64,000 nt of DNA from Actinocatenispora thailandica (lineage in GTDB: Bacteria; Actinomycetota; Actinomycetes; Mycobacteriales; Micromonosporaceae): assembly GCF_016865425.1 (NCBI RefSeq), contig NZ_AP023355.1, forward strand, positions 6,880,198-6,944,197, written 5' to 3'. A program made the position numbers and the translations under genes. The notes under the pieces are model-generated. The model had not been told where the DNA came from. It was given only the letters and a program-made list of their open reading frames with translations, and made no database searches. Shown in pieces: positions 1-7,878 of this stretch; position 1 is the stretch's first letter, and every line of letters begins with the position of its first letter.

Positions 1-606
1 GGGGTGCATCTCGGCGCCGACACGGTGATCAACAAGGCGGAGCAGTTCGGGCTGAACAAGTCGATGACGATTCCGATGCTCGGCCAGGATCAGGGGATGC
101 CGGTCGCGAAGAGCGTCACCGGCGACCCGAAGGGCGACTCGCAGATCGCGCAGTCCTCGATCGGGCAGTTCAACGTGGCGGAGACGCCGCTGCAGGAGGC
201 GATGATCGCCGGTGCGGTGGCGAACGACGGTACCGAGATGACGCCGTACCTGGTGCAGGAGATCCAGTCTTCCGACTACTCTGCGTTGCGGACTGCGCAG
301 GAACACAAGTACGGTCAGCCGATCAGCGCCGACACCGCGGGCAAGCTGCGCGAGATGATGAACGCGGTCGTCTCGTCCGGAACGGGGCGAAACGCACAGA
401 TCGACGGGATCGAGGTCGGCGGCAAGACGGGTACCGCCGAGCACGGCAACGGGGCGCCGGAGCACGGCTGGTTCATGGGTTACGCGCGCGACAACGGCGA
501 CCCGAAGGTGGCCGTGGGCGTGTTTCTTGAGTCGGCCGGCGAGAGCGGCAGCGGGGACGCCACCCAGATCGGCGGCGACATCATGAAGGCGGTGCTGGGC
601 AAGTGA
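1..606 (+). CDS. pbpA: Penicillin-binding protein 2 / PbpA, C-terminal part
   Basis: This is the 3' end of a peptidoglycan transpeptidase gene that begins upstream of the window. The visible 200 or so residues are the C-terminal half of the transpeptidase domain and contain the KTGT box (VGGKTGTAEHG), the third conserved motif of penicillin-binding proteins. The SxxK and SxN motifs lie at or before the left edge. The protein would be membrane-anchored and cross-link peptidoglycan outside the cell. The gene is followed after 37 bases by pknA and then pknB, the same order as the pbpA-pknA-pknB cluster of mycobacteria and streptomycetes, which supports the PbpA assignment over other class B PBPs. 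Confidence 0.9.
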   Translation, partial: GVHLGADTVINKAEQFGLNKSMTIPMLGQDQGMPVAKSVTGDPKGDSQIAQSSIGQFNVAETPLQEAMIAGAVANDGTEMTPYLVQEIQSSDYSALRTAQEHKYGQPISADTAGKLREMMNAVVSSGTGRNAQIDGIEVGGKTGTAEHGNGAPEHGWFMGYARDNGDPKVAVGVFLESAGESGSGDATQIGGDIMKAVLGK

Positions 607-643
607 CCACGACCGCGCGCGCGAGAACGAAGGGATCGAGCAC

Positions 644-2329
644 ATGCTGACGCCCGGGGGCACACTGGGCGGTCGCTACCGGCTGACCGAACGGATCGCC
701 AGTGGCGGCATGGGCGACGTGTGGAAGGCGGAGGACACCGTCCTCGGCCGCGAGATCGCGGTGAAGATCCTGCAATCCGCGTTGTTGTCCGAGCCGGGTT
801 TCGTCGAGCGGTTCCGCGCCGAGGCCCGGGTGATGGCCACGATCAACCATCCCGGCGTGGTCAAGGTGTACGACTACGGCGAGACCGACATCGACGGCGG
901 CGGCCAGATCGCCTACCTGGTGATGGAGTACGTCGAGGGCGAGGCGCTGGCCACCACGCTGGCCCGGGTGGGCCGGCTCACCCCGGCCCGCACGATGGAC
1001 CTGCTGGCGCAGGCCGGCGAGGCGCTGCAGGCGGCACACGAGCACGGCATCGTGCACCGCGACGTGAAGCCGGGCAACCTGCTGGTCCGCCCGGACGGGC
1101 GGCTGGTGCTCACCGACTTCGGCATTGCCCGCTCGGCGATGTCCGGCCAGCTCACCACCGCCGGTTCCATCCTCGGCACCGCGTCGTACGTGTCGCCCGA
1201 GCAGGCCACCGGCAACGGCAACATCACCGCCGCCTCGGACGTCTACTCGCTCGGCGTGGTCGGCTACCAGTGCCTGTCCGGGCACCGGCCGTTCGAGGGC
1301 GAGAACCCGATCCAGGTCGCGATGAAGCACATCCGGGACGTGCCACCGCCACTGCCCGCGGACGTACCGCAGGGCGCCCGCGAGGTGGTCGACCGGGCGA
1401 TGGCGAAGGACGTCGCGGCCCGCTGGCCGAGCGCGTCGGCGATGGCGGACGCCGCCCGCCGGGTCGCGTCCGGCGCGCCGACCGCGTCGTTCGGCGCCGG
1501 CGCGGCGGCGGCCGGCGGCCCGCAGCACACCTCGGTGATGCCGGCCGGCGCACCGACCAGCGGCCCCGGTGGGTACGCACCGACCAGCGGTGCGGGCGGC
1601 TACTCGCGCGGCGCCGCGATGGTGCCGTCCGGGCCGCCGGCGAACACCGGCTACGAGCGCAGCGACGAGTACACCGGCGCCGCACCGCGCCGCGGTGGCA
1701 ACGGCCGGGGCCTGCGGATCGCCGCGATCGTGCTCGCAGTGGTCGTCGTGCTCGGCGGCATCGGCGCCATCGCGTACGCGCTGACCAGCGGAAACGGTGA
1801 CAACAACCGCGCCGATGGCAACCCGCCGACGTCACCCAGCGCGCAGGCCTCGAAGAGCAGCACGGTCGACTTCGACATGAACACGTGTCCGGGCAGGTCG
1901 TGGGACGAGGTCCAGCAGCAGCTGACCAAGAAGGGCCTCAACCCGATCCGCAAGGACAAGGCGAACTTCAAGGTGCCGGCCGGCACGGTGATCAGCTGCG
2001 TGCCGGCGCGCAACGACGGCCAGTCGCTGCGGGCCGGCGACAACGTCCTGGTCAACGTCTCCACCGGCGGCTTCGGGAACGGCAACGGGAACGGCAACGG
2101 AAACGGCGACGGGAACGGCGACAACGGCGGCAAGGACCAGATGCCGGGCATGCACCCGTCGTCGCCGGCCGGCACCACCGGATCGCCGTCGTCCGCGCCG
2201 ACCACCCCGGACAGCAATCCGTCGCCCACCAACAGCGACACCGGCGGCGGGTCCGGCAACAACGGCGCGCTGGCCGGCCGCACCGGTGACACCGCAGGAG
2301 CGTTCGGCGTCGGGGAGGACTCCCCGTGA
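644..2329 (+). CDS. pknA: Serine/threonine protein kinase PknA-like, one PASTA-like domain
   Basis: 561-residue transmembrane Hanks-type kinase. The N-terminal kinase domain (about residues 12-275) has the glycine loop ASGGMGDVW, the ATP-binding lysine in IAVKIL (about K41), the catalytic loop HRDVKPGN (D about 140) and DFG (about 158). A Pro/Gly-rich juxtamembrane stretch precedes one membrane helix (about 355-378). The extracellular part holds a single PASTA-like domain, then a glycine-asparagine run and a Ser/Pro/Thr-rich tail. The stop overlaps the pknB GTG start by four bases, so the two kinases are probably translationally coupled. The role is inferred from family and position: phosphorylation control of cell-wall synthesis and division. 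Confidence 0.92.
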   Translation: MLTPGGTLGGRYRLTERIASGGMGDVWKAEDTVLGREIAVKILQSALLSEPGFVERFRAEARVMATINHPGVVKVYDYGETDIDGGGQIAYLVMEYVEGEALATTLARVGRLTPARTMDLLAQAGEALQAAHEHGIVHRDVKPGNLLVRPDGRLVLTDFGIARSAMSGQLTTAGSILGTASYVSPEQATGNGNITAASDVYSLGVVGYQCLSGHRPFEGENPIQVAMKHIRDVPPPLPADVPQGAREVVDRAMAKDVAARWPSASAMADAARRVASGAPTASFGAGAAAAGGPQHTSVMPAGAPTSGPGGYAPTSGAGGYSRGAAMVPSGPPANTGYERSDEYTGAAPRRGGNGRGLRIAAIVLAVVVVLGGIGAIAYALTSGNGDNNRADGNPPTSPSAQASKSSTVDFDMNTCPGRSWDEVQQQLTKKGLNPIRKDKANFKVPAGTVISCVPARNDGQSLRAGDNVLVNVSTGGFGNGNGNGNGNGDGNGDNGGKDQMPGMHPSSPAGTTGSPSSAPTTPDSNPSPTNSDTGGGSGNNGALAGRTGDTAGAFGVGEDSP

Positions 2330-4116
2330 CCGACGAGGAGCGGGTGCTCGGCAGTCGGTACGAGGTCGGTGAGCTCATCGGCTACGGCGGCATGGCCGAG
2401 GTACACAAGGGTCGCGACCTGCGGCTCGGTCGGGACGTGGCGATCAAGATGCTGCGCACCGACCTGGCCCGGGACCCCACCTTCCAGGCCCGGTTCCGGC
2501 GCGAGGCGCAGAACGCCGCGTCGCTGAACCACCCCGCCATCGTCGCCGTGTACGACACCGGCGAGGAGAAGGGCGCCGACGGCGAGGCGCTGCCGTACAT
2601 CGTGATGGAGTTCGTCAGCGGACGGACCCTCAAGGAGGTGCTGACCGCCGAGGGGCCGCTGCCGCCGAAGTCCGCGCTGGAGATCACCGCGGACGCCTGC
2701 TCGGCGCTGGAGTTCAGCCACCGGCACGGCATCATCCACCGCGACATCAAGCCCGGCAACATCATGTTGACCGACGCCGGCCAGGTCAAGGTGATGGACT
2801 TCGGCATCGCCCGCGCGGTCGCCAGCACCACCACCACGATGACCCAGACCAGCGCCGTCATCGGCACCGCGCAGTACCTCTCGCCGGAGCAGGCGCGCGG
2901 CGAGACCGTCGACGCCCGCTCCGACGTGTACGCCACCGGTTGCGTGCTGTTCGAGCTGCTCACCGGCCAGCCGCCGTTCACCGGTGACAGCCCGGTCAGC
3001 GTCGCCTACCAGCACGTCCGGGAGGAGCCGAAGCCGCCGAGCCAGCGCAACCCGGACGTGCCGCCGGACGTCGACTCGGTGGTGCTGAAGGCGCTCGCGA
3101 AGAACCCGGCCAACCGGTACCAGAGCGCCGCGGAGATGCGCGCCGACATGCTGCGGGCGGCGAACGGGCGCCCGGTGCTGGCGACCCCGCCGCCACCGCA
3201 GGAGGGGCGTACCCAGGTGCTCGGGGCGGCGGGCGGTGCCGGCGGCGACACCGGTACCCAGCCGGCGGCCCGGGTGACCGACCCGGCCCGCCGCCGCCGA
3301 GCGGTGTGGGTGCTCGTCTCGCTCGCGCTGCTGGTGGTGCTCGGCGTCGCCGCGGTCGGTATCGGGCTCTACCTGTCCTCCGACCACAGCGCGAAGGCGG
3401 TGCTGCCGAACGTCAAGGGCAAGCCCACCGCGACCGCGATCAAGACGCTGAACACCGCCGGCTTCCGGCATGTCGAGCAGCGCACCGCGAAGTCGACGAA
3501 GGCGCAGCGGGGCAAGGTGATCGAGCAGGTGCCGACGCCCGAGGCGAAGAAGGAGATCCCGACCAGCACCCAGGTCACGCTGACCATCGGCAGCGGACCC
3601 AAGACGGTCAAGGTGCCGGACGTGACCGGGTTCACCCGGGAAGCGGCGAAGAGCACGCTCCAGCTGCAACACCTGAAAGCCCGGTTCACCGAAGTGGACA
3701 GCGACAGCCCGAAGGGTACGGTGGTCGACACCGATCCGGCGGCCGGCAGCGTGCAGGCGGTCGAGACCACGGTCACCGTGCACCTGTCGAAGGGCAACGA
3801 GACCAAGGTGCCGTCCGTTGTCGGGAAGATGCAGTCCGAGGCGGAGCAGCAGCTGGGCAACGCCGGCTTCAAGGTGAAGGTGCTGCCGGACAACGATTCG
3901 GACGCCAAGCAGGGCACCGTGACCAGCCAGACCCCGAACGGCGGCGACACCGCGATACGCGACTCGACGGTGACGATCACGGTGGCCACCGGCAAGTCGG
4001 CGTCGCCGAGCCCGACCGGTTCGGCATCCGCCAGCCCGAGCGAGACGCCGAGCCCGTCGCCCAGCGACACCCTCTTCCCGACCGGCGATCTTCCCGGTGG
4101 CGGCGGGGGCGGCTGA
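2326..4116 (+). CDS. pknB: Serine/threonine protein kinase PknB-like with three PASTA domains
   Basis: 596-residue sensor kinase. The kinase domain shows GYGGMAEV, the lysine in VAIKML, HRDIKPGN and DFG, followed by the activation segment rich in Thr (STTTTMTQTS) expected for autophosphorylation. A basic stretch (RRRR) precedes a membrane helix near residues 327-350. Outside are three PASTA repeats (starting VLPNVKGK, VKVPDVTG and TKVPSVVG), then a Ser/Pro-rich tail. Other PknB proteins often have four PASTA units, so this is a shorter ectodomain. The GTG start lies in a GTGA overlap with pknA. PASTA domains in this family bind muropeptides and lipid II, so it probably couples wall status to growth. 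Confidence 0.93.
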   Translation: MTDEERVLGSRYEVGELIGYGGMAEVHKGRDLRLGRDVAIKMLRTDLARDPTFQARFRREAQNAASLNHPAIVAVYDTGEEKGADGEALPYIVMEFVSGRTLKEVLTAEGPLPPKSALEITADACSALEFSHRHGIIHRDIKPGNIMLTDAGQVKVMDFGIARAVASTTTTMTQTSAVIGTAQYLSPEQARGETVDARSDVYATGCVLFELLTGQPPFTGDSPVSVAYQHVREEPKPPSQRNPDVPPDVDSVVLKALAKNPANRYQSAAEMRADMLRAANGRPVLATPPPPQEGRTQVLGAAGGAGGDTGTQPAARVTDPARRRRAVWVLVSLALLVVLGVAAVGIGLYLSSDHSAKAVLPNVKGKPTATAIKTLNTAGFRHVEQRTAKSTKAQRGKVIEQVPTPEAKKEIPTSTQVTLTIGSGPKTVKVPDVTGFTREAAKSTLQLQHLKARFTEVDSDSPKGTVVDTDPAAGSVQAVETTVTVHLSKGNETKVPSVVGKMQSEAEQQLGNAGFKVKVLPDNDSDAKQGTVTSQTPNGGDTAIRDSTVTITVATGKSASPSPTGSASASPSETPSPSPSDTLFPTGDLPGGGGGG

Positions 4117-4147
4117 CCGACCGCGGTCGGTGCGACTCGTCGCCGGG

Positions 4148-4168
4148 CGGCCTGCCGCCGGCAGGCCG
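4148..4168. terminator. Small hairpin between convergent pknB and trpG
   Basis: A 9-bp perfect inverted repeat (CGGCCTGCC / GGCAGGCCG) with a 3-base loop lies in the 58-base gap between the convergent pknB and trpG genes. It could serve both strands. There is no clear T-run on either side, which is common in high-GC actinomycetes, so terminator function is an inference. Confidence 0.4.
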
Positions 4169-4174
4169 GCCGGG

Positions 4175-4825
4175 TCAGCCGGCGGCGACGAGGCGGCGGC
4201 GCTCGACCTGCTCGGTGAGGGTGGGGGCGAGCGCCAGCGCCTCCGGGTGACCGCAGCCGGCCAGCCAGTTCGCCAGCATCAGGTGGCCGCCCTGGGTCAG
4301 CACCGACTCGGGGTGGAACTGCACGCCCTCGATCGCCAGCTCGCGGTGCCGCATCGCCATCACCACGCCGGACTCGGTGCGCCCGGTGACCAGCAGCTCC
4401 GGCGGCAGGGTCGACTCGGTCACCGCGAGCGAGTGGTACCGGGTGGCGGTGAACGGGTCGGGCAGCCCGGCGAGCACCCCGGCGCCGGTGTGGTGCACCT
4501 CGCTGGTCTTGCCGTGCAGCAGTTCGGGTGCCCGCGCCACGGTCGCGCCGTACGCCTCGGCGATGGCCTGGTGGCCGAGGCAGACGCCGAAGATCGGCAG
4601 ACGGCCGGCCGCGGCCGTCACCAGCGGGACGCAGATGCCCGCGCGGTCCGGGGTGCCGGGGCCGGGCGACAGCAGCACGCCGGCGACGTCCAGGGCGAGC
4701 GCCTCGTCGACGGTCAGCTCGTCGTTGCGTCGCACCAGGCAGTCCACGCCGAGCTGGCCGAGGTATTGCACGAGGTTGAACACGAACGAGTCGTAGTTGT
4801 CCACGACCAGCACCCGGGTACCCAT
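4175..4825 (-). CDS. trpG: Anthranilate/aminodeoxychorismate synthase glutamine amidotransferase subunit
   Basis: 216-residue class I glutamine amidotransferase. It begins MGTRVLVVDNYDSFVFNLVQYL, typical of TrpG/PabA. The nucleophile elbow is GVCLGHQ (Cys catalytic) and the His-Glu pair is in FHPESVLT. It hydrolyses glutamine and passes ammonia to a chorismate-using partner for tryptophan or folate synthesis. No large subunit is in the window, so TrpG and PabA cannot be told apart, and one protein may serve both. The position next to pknB is the conserved actinobacterial location of the gene annotated trpG in mycobacteria. Confidence 0.9.
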   Translation of the reverse strand: MGTRVLVVDNYDSFVFNLVQYLGQLGVDCLVRRNDELTVDEALALDVAGVLLSPGPGTPDRAGICVPLVTAAAGRLPIFGVCLGHQAIAEAYGATVARAPELLHGKTSEVHHTGAGVLAGLPDPFTATRYHSLAVTESTLPPELLVTGRTESGVVMAMRHRELAIEGVQFHPESVLTQGGHLMLANWLAGCGHPEALALAPTLTEQVERRRLVAAG

Positions 4826-4939
4826 GGCAGGAAGTCTAGGTCGTGTCTCGACCGGCAGGACACGTCGCGGGCCTCGCCCGCTGGCCCAGCCGATCGCCCG
4901 ACCCGGCGGTCCGGGCCTGGGCGGTCCTCCCGGTCCGGC

Positions 4940-5197
4940 TCAGTTGCCGGGGAGGTCGGAGCCGCCGCTGCGGTGCGGTGTCGGGCTCGGGGTACCGCTC
5001 CCGTGGCCGGCACCGTTGCCCTGGCCGGGGTCGTTGCCCGGGCCGGTGACCTGCACGTCGTTGAACGGCAGGATCGGGTCGATGGCCGGGAACACCAGGT
5101 ACCAGAGCAGCGCGGCGGCACCGACCACCAGCACCAGGGTGCCGATCAGCTTCCCGGGCAGGCCGAACGGGAGCTTGCGCCAGATCCACCCGTACAC
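4940..5197 (-). CDS. Small membrane protein downstream of class E sortase
   Basis: 85-residue protein starting at GTG. A hydrophobic helix (about residues 14-36, GKLIGTLVLVVGAAALLWYL) is followed by an aromatic/proline segment and a Gly/Pro/Ser-rich C-terminus. It begins three bases after the sortase stop, so it is cotranscribed with it. Similar short, single-helix proteins are found beside srtE genes near trpG/crgA in related actinomycetes. A sortase-linked role is plausible, but the molecular function is unknown. No LPXTG-type motif is visible. Confidence 0.7.
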   Translation of the reverse strand: MYGWIWRKLPFGLPGKLIGTLVLVVGAAALLWYLVFPAIDPILPFNDVQVTGPGNDPGQGNGAGHGSGTPSPTPHRSGGSDLPGN

Positions 5198-5200
5198 GCC

Positions 5201-6016
5201 TCAGCCCCCCAGTTCCTTCGGCATGCCGTCCGAGGTGGGCATCTGGCGGACCAGCTTGCCGTGATAGATCAGCCGCTGGTAGTTGTCCCACCACGGGTTG
5301 CAGGTGGTGAGCGTGACCAGCGCCTTGGTCGGCTTGGCGCCCACCGGCTCACCCGGCACCGGGTTGACCACGTCGACCTGGTGCGGGTCGACGATCTGCT
5401 GCTGGTAGGTCTGGTAGACGAACCAGGTGGTGCGGGTCTGCACGATGATGTCGTCGCCGATGCGCAGCTTGTCGAAGTCGCGCGGGAAGATCGCGTCCTC
5501 CCGGTGGCCGGCGACGGCGAAGTTGCCGATCTGGCCGGGCATCGCCGAATCGGGGTAGTGACCGGGCGCGTTGCGGATGTCCTCCGGCGTCACGCCCTGC
5601 ACCACGATCAGCTTGATGTCGAAGCGCGGGATGTACAGCCGGGCGAGCGCCTGGCCGGGCAGCGGCGGCGCGTCGTCCGCCTTCTTCGGCGGGTTCTGCC
5701 AGGCCCGTTGCAACTGCTGCTCGTACTTGTCCTGCTGCTTGTGGATGACGATCTGCTTGCCCCAGATCTCGTACCCGGCGAACAGCATCACGATCAGCCC
5801 GCAGGTGATGAGCACCTCGCCGATTCCGCGAACGGCCCGCCGCACCGGCCCGTCCACGTGCGGCGGTACCGCGGCGGCCGGCTCGGGCCGCCCGGCGCCG
5901 CGGCCCCGTCCCCGGGCCCGGTGCGACCGGATCTCCCTGGGGACGGCCGGCATGATGACCGTCTCGTCGTCGTCCGGGTGCCAGTCCCGGCCGCCCTCCG
6001 GCCCCCAGTAGCTCAC
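5201..6016 (-). CDS. srtE: Class E sortase
   Basis: 271-residue membrane-anchored transpeptidase. The cytoplasmic N-terminus is Arg/Pro-rich, with a membrane helix at about residues 67-88 (GEVLITCGLIVMLFAGYEIWG). The catalytic domain has the His in FAVAGHRED, the Cys in TLTTCNPWW, and the Arg in the following NYQRLI. TTCNPWW is characteristic of class E sortases. These enzymes recognise LAXTG-like sorting signals and attach proteins to peptidoglycan, including the long chaplins of Streptomyces. The chaplin-like protein in this window (26037-27245) carries no sorting signal, so it is not an obvious substrate. It forms an operon with the 85-residue protein. Confidence 0.9.
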   Translation of the reverse strand: MSYWGPEGGRDWHPDDDETVIMPAVPREIRSHRARGRGRGAGRPEPAAAVPPHVDGPVRRAVRGIGEVLITCGLIVMLFAGYEIWGKQIVIHKQQDKYEQQLQRAWQNPPKKADDAPPLPGQALARLYIPRFDIKLIVVQGVTPEDIRNAPGHYPDSAMPGQIGNFAVAGHREDAIFPRDFDKLRIGDDIIVQTRTTWFVYQTYQQQIVDPHQVDVVNPVPGEPVGAKPTKALVTLTTCNPWWDNYQRLIYHGKLVRQMPTSDGMPKELGG

Positions 6017-6051
6017 GTGCCCTCCGCGGGATGATCGGCTCGCATCCGGTC

Positions 6052-6852
6052 CTACCGCGGCACCTGGGCATCGGACAGGGACGAGGACCCGTCGTACGCC
6101 GGCAGCCGCACGTCGTCGTCCCCCTTGACCTCGTACCCGAGACCCCAGTCCTTGGCCGCTGCGCGGAAGGCACGCACCCCCGGCGCGGCGTCCAGCGCCG
6201 CGTTCATCCGACCCCGGTCACCGATCGCGACGATCACGAACGGCGGCGAGAACACCTGGCCGGACAGCAGGAGCGTGTTGCCGACGCAGCGTACCGCGCT
6301 GGTCGAAATCACCCGGACGTTCATGATGGACATCGCCTCGGCGCCGCCGGCCCACAGCGCGTTGACCACCGACTGCACGTCCTGCTGGTGTACCACCACG
6401 TCGTCGGCGGTCGCCCCGCTGGGCAGCTGCCGGTCCGGCTGGCGCGGTGCGTCGTTGAGGGTGACGGTGAGCGCCGGGCCGTGCACCGCGGTCAGGCCGG
6501 CGCCGGCCTTGCTCGCCGCGGCGCGTTTCTGCTGCTCGCGGACCCGCGCGTCGGAACGGCCCTGCTGGCTGGTGTCCCTTTCCACCTCGGCGCGCAGCGC
6601 TGCGGCGCGCTTCTCGCTGCGTGCCACGTCCCGCTGGCGTTGCCGGATCGCGTCGCTGAGCTGCACCCGCCGGTCCTCCCGCAGCTGCGTGCCGCGGGCG
6701 GTACTGGCGGTGGTGGCGAACAGGAACCCGGCCGCAACGACGACGAGTGGCACGATGGCAGACCAACCGGGCTTACGGCCGGGACGGCGGCGCGGCAGCA
6801 GGAATTGGGCGAGCAACCCGGGGTTCCGGTCCGCGGGACTGGAATCCGCCAC
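6052..6852 (-). CDS. DUF881 family protein
   Basis: 266-residue DUF881 protein, the family of Rv0012 and B. subtilis YlxW/YlxX. After a basic N-terminus (PRRRPGRKPG) comes a membrane helix (IVPLVVVAAGFLFATTAS), a coiled-coil region rich in Arg/Glu/Ala, then the globular DUF881 domain with VHGPALTVTLND. GTG at 6852 is chosen because AAGGAGGAG lies just upstream. A longer TTG start at 6876 has no such site. It is divergent from crgA with a 65-base gap, matching the conserved trpG-srtE-DUF881-crgA order. It is probably linked to the divisome or cell wall, but its biochemical role is unknown. Confidence 0.85.
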   Translation of the reverse strand: MADSSPADRNPGLLAQFLLPRRRPGRKPGWSAIVPLVVVAAGFLFATTASTARGTQLREDRRVQLSDAIRQRQRDVARSEKRAAALRAEVERDTSQQGRSDARVREQQKRAAASKAGAGLTAVHGPALTVTLNDAPRQPDRQLPSGATADDVVVHQQDVQSVVNALWAGGAEAMSIMNVRVISTSAVRCVGNTLLLSGQVFSPPFVIVAIGDRGRMNAALDAAPGVRAFRAAAKDWGLGYEVKGDDDVRLPAYDGSSSLSDAQVPR

Positions 6853-6917
6853 GCCTCCTCCTTGCGGTCTGCCCAACCTTGATTACGCTAGCGTCCGGAC
6901 CCCTGTCAGGAGAGACC

Positions 6918-7187
6918 GTGCCTAAGTCGCGAGTACGTACCAAGAAGGTTTACACGCCGCCCGCGGATATGCGACCACAGGAGCGCACCGCCGCGGCGAA
7001 GAAGAAGCCCAGCCCGACCTGGGTGCCGATCACGGCACTGGTGCTCATCGTGGTCGGGATCGGCTGGCTGGTGACCTACTACCTGTCCGGTGGGCTCTTC
7101 CCGATCGGCACCTGGGGTTACTGGAACCTCGCGATCGGCTTCGCCGCGCTGGTGGCGAGCCTGGTCGTGCTGTCCCGGTGGCGTTGA
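6918..7187 (+). CDS. crgA: Cell division protein CrgA
   Basis: 89-residue protein starting at GTG (MPKSRVRTKKVYTPP), with CAGGAGAG upstream as ribosome-binding site. Two membrane helices follow (about 34-56 and 65-86), separated by the short PIGTWGYWN loop, which is the CrgA signature. In Streptomyces CrgA restrains FtsZ-ring formation, and in mycobacteria it helps assemble the septal complex with FtsI and Wag31. Its position, divergent from the DUF881 gene and near trpG, pknB and pbpA, is the conserved one. Confidence 0.95.
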   Translation: MPKSRVRTKKVYTPPADMRPQERTAAAKKKPSPTWVPITALVLIVVGIGWLVTYYLSGGLFPIGTWGYWNLAIGFAALVASLVVLSRWR

Positions 7188-7560
7188 CCCGCACGGTCCG
7201 CGCTCTCCTGGCACTACCCCAGATCCGCACCGATCGCCTCATCAACAGAGTTATCCACACTGTGGATAACTCTGTTGGCACGTGCCGTGATGTGGTGTTC
7301 GTCGTCACTCCGTGCCCACCCCTCCCACGTCGTGCCTGCCGTCCCGTTTCCGACACCGGATCGCGTTGTGTCATTGATCACGCGACCCCGGCGGCGCGCC
7401 CGACCGGCGCCACGCGTTGACCCGGTCGATGGCCGGCCGACCAGCCGCTTACCGTCTAGGGGGCCGTGCGGGAGCCGCCCGATCGGCTCGACCGCTCGAG
7501 GCCCCGACAGTCGCCGAACCGGCGCCGGCCGGCACCGGTACCGCCCGTTGAGGAGAGACG
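7188..7560. other. Intergenic region between crgA and the DUF397 gene
   Basis: 373 bases without a convincing gene. It holds the 35-bp palindrome described separately at 7243-7277. The rest is GC-rich and I see no further gene in it. A ribosome-binding site (GAGGAGAG) sits at the right end, just before the ATG of the DUF397 gene. Confidence 0.6.
7243..7277. promoter_or_regulatory. 35-bp perfect palindrome of two head-to-head DnaA boxes
   Basis: A perfect inverted repeat with 17-bp arms around one central base. Each arm contains TTATCCACA, an exact match to the classical DnaA box, in opposite orientation. It lies 55 bases downstream of crgA. It could titrate DnaA or influence initiation, or act as a transcription terminator hairpin for crgA. 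No T-run follows. The sequence match is direct; the function is inferred. Confidence 0.65.
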
Positions 7561-7800
7561 ATGACCGCTCCCGAGTCGCAGAAGAAGGAATGCCCCGACC
7601 TGACCAACGCGGTGTGGCACGGCTCCGACGAGGAGACGCCGAAGGGCGGCGGCCGCATCGAGGTGGCGTTCGTCGAGGACAAGATCTGCATGCGCAACGG
7701 CGAGGACCCGGACAGCCCGGTGCTGGTGTTCACCCAGGCGGAGTGGGACGCGTTCGTCGGCGGCGCCAAGGACGGCGAGTTCGACCTGCCGATGCAGTGA
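7561..7800 (+). CDS. DUF397 domain protein
   Basis: 79-residue acidic protein fitting the DUF397 pattern of actinomycetes: a W and a short Gly-rich turn (AVWHGSDEE...GGGRIEVAF), then VLVFTQAEWDAFVGGAKDGEFD. DUF397 proteins usually sit next to XRE-type regulators (the BldB/WhiJ-like systems) and are thought to act as small partners. Here no XRE gene is adjacent, and the closest one in the window is at 32463-34859. GAGGAGAG precedes the ATG. Function unknown, with development-linked regulation the likely theme. Confidence 0.85.
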   Translation: MTAPESQKKECPDLTNAVWHGSDEETPKGGGRIEVAFVEDKICMRNGEDPDSPVLVFTQAEWDAFVGGAKDGEFDLPMQ

Positions 7801-7878
7801 CGCCGCCGGGCGGCACGACCGGCGCGACCCGACCGGCGGCTCGACCGGTGCGGTGGAGACCGCCGCTCGCCCGGCAGC

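Noticed and set aside
581-1528. Long antisense reading frames over pknA, pknB and many other genes
   Set aside because: High-GC third positions keep the opposite strand open. Their composition is Arg/Ala-rich without domains, and the sense genes have clear motifs.
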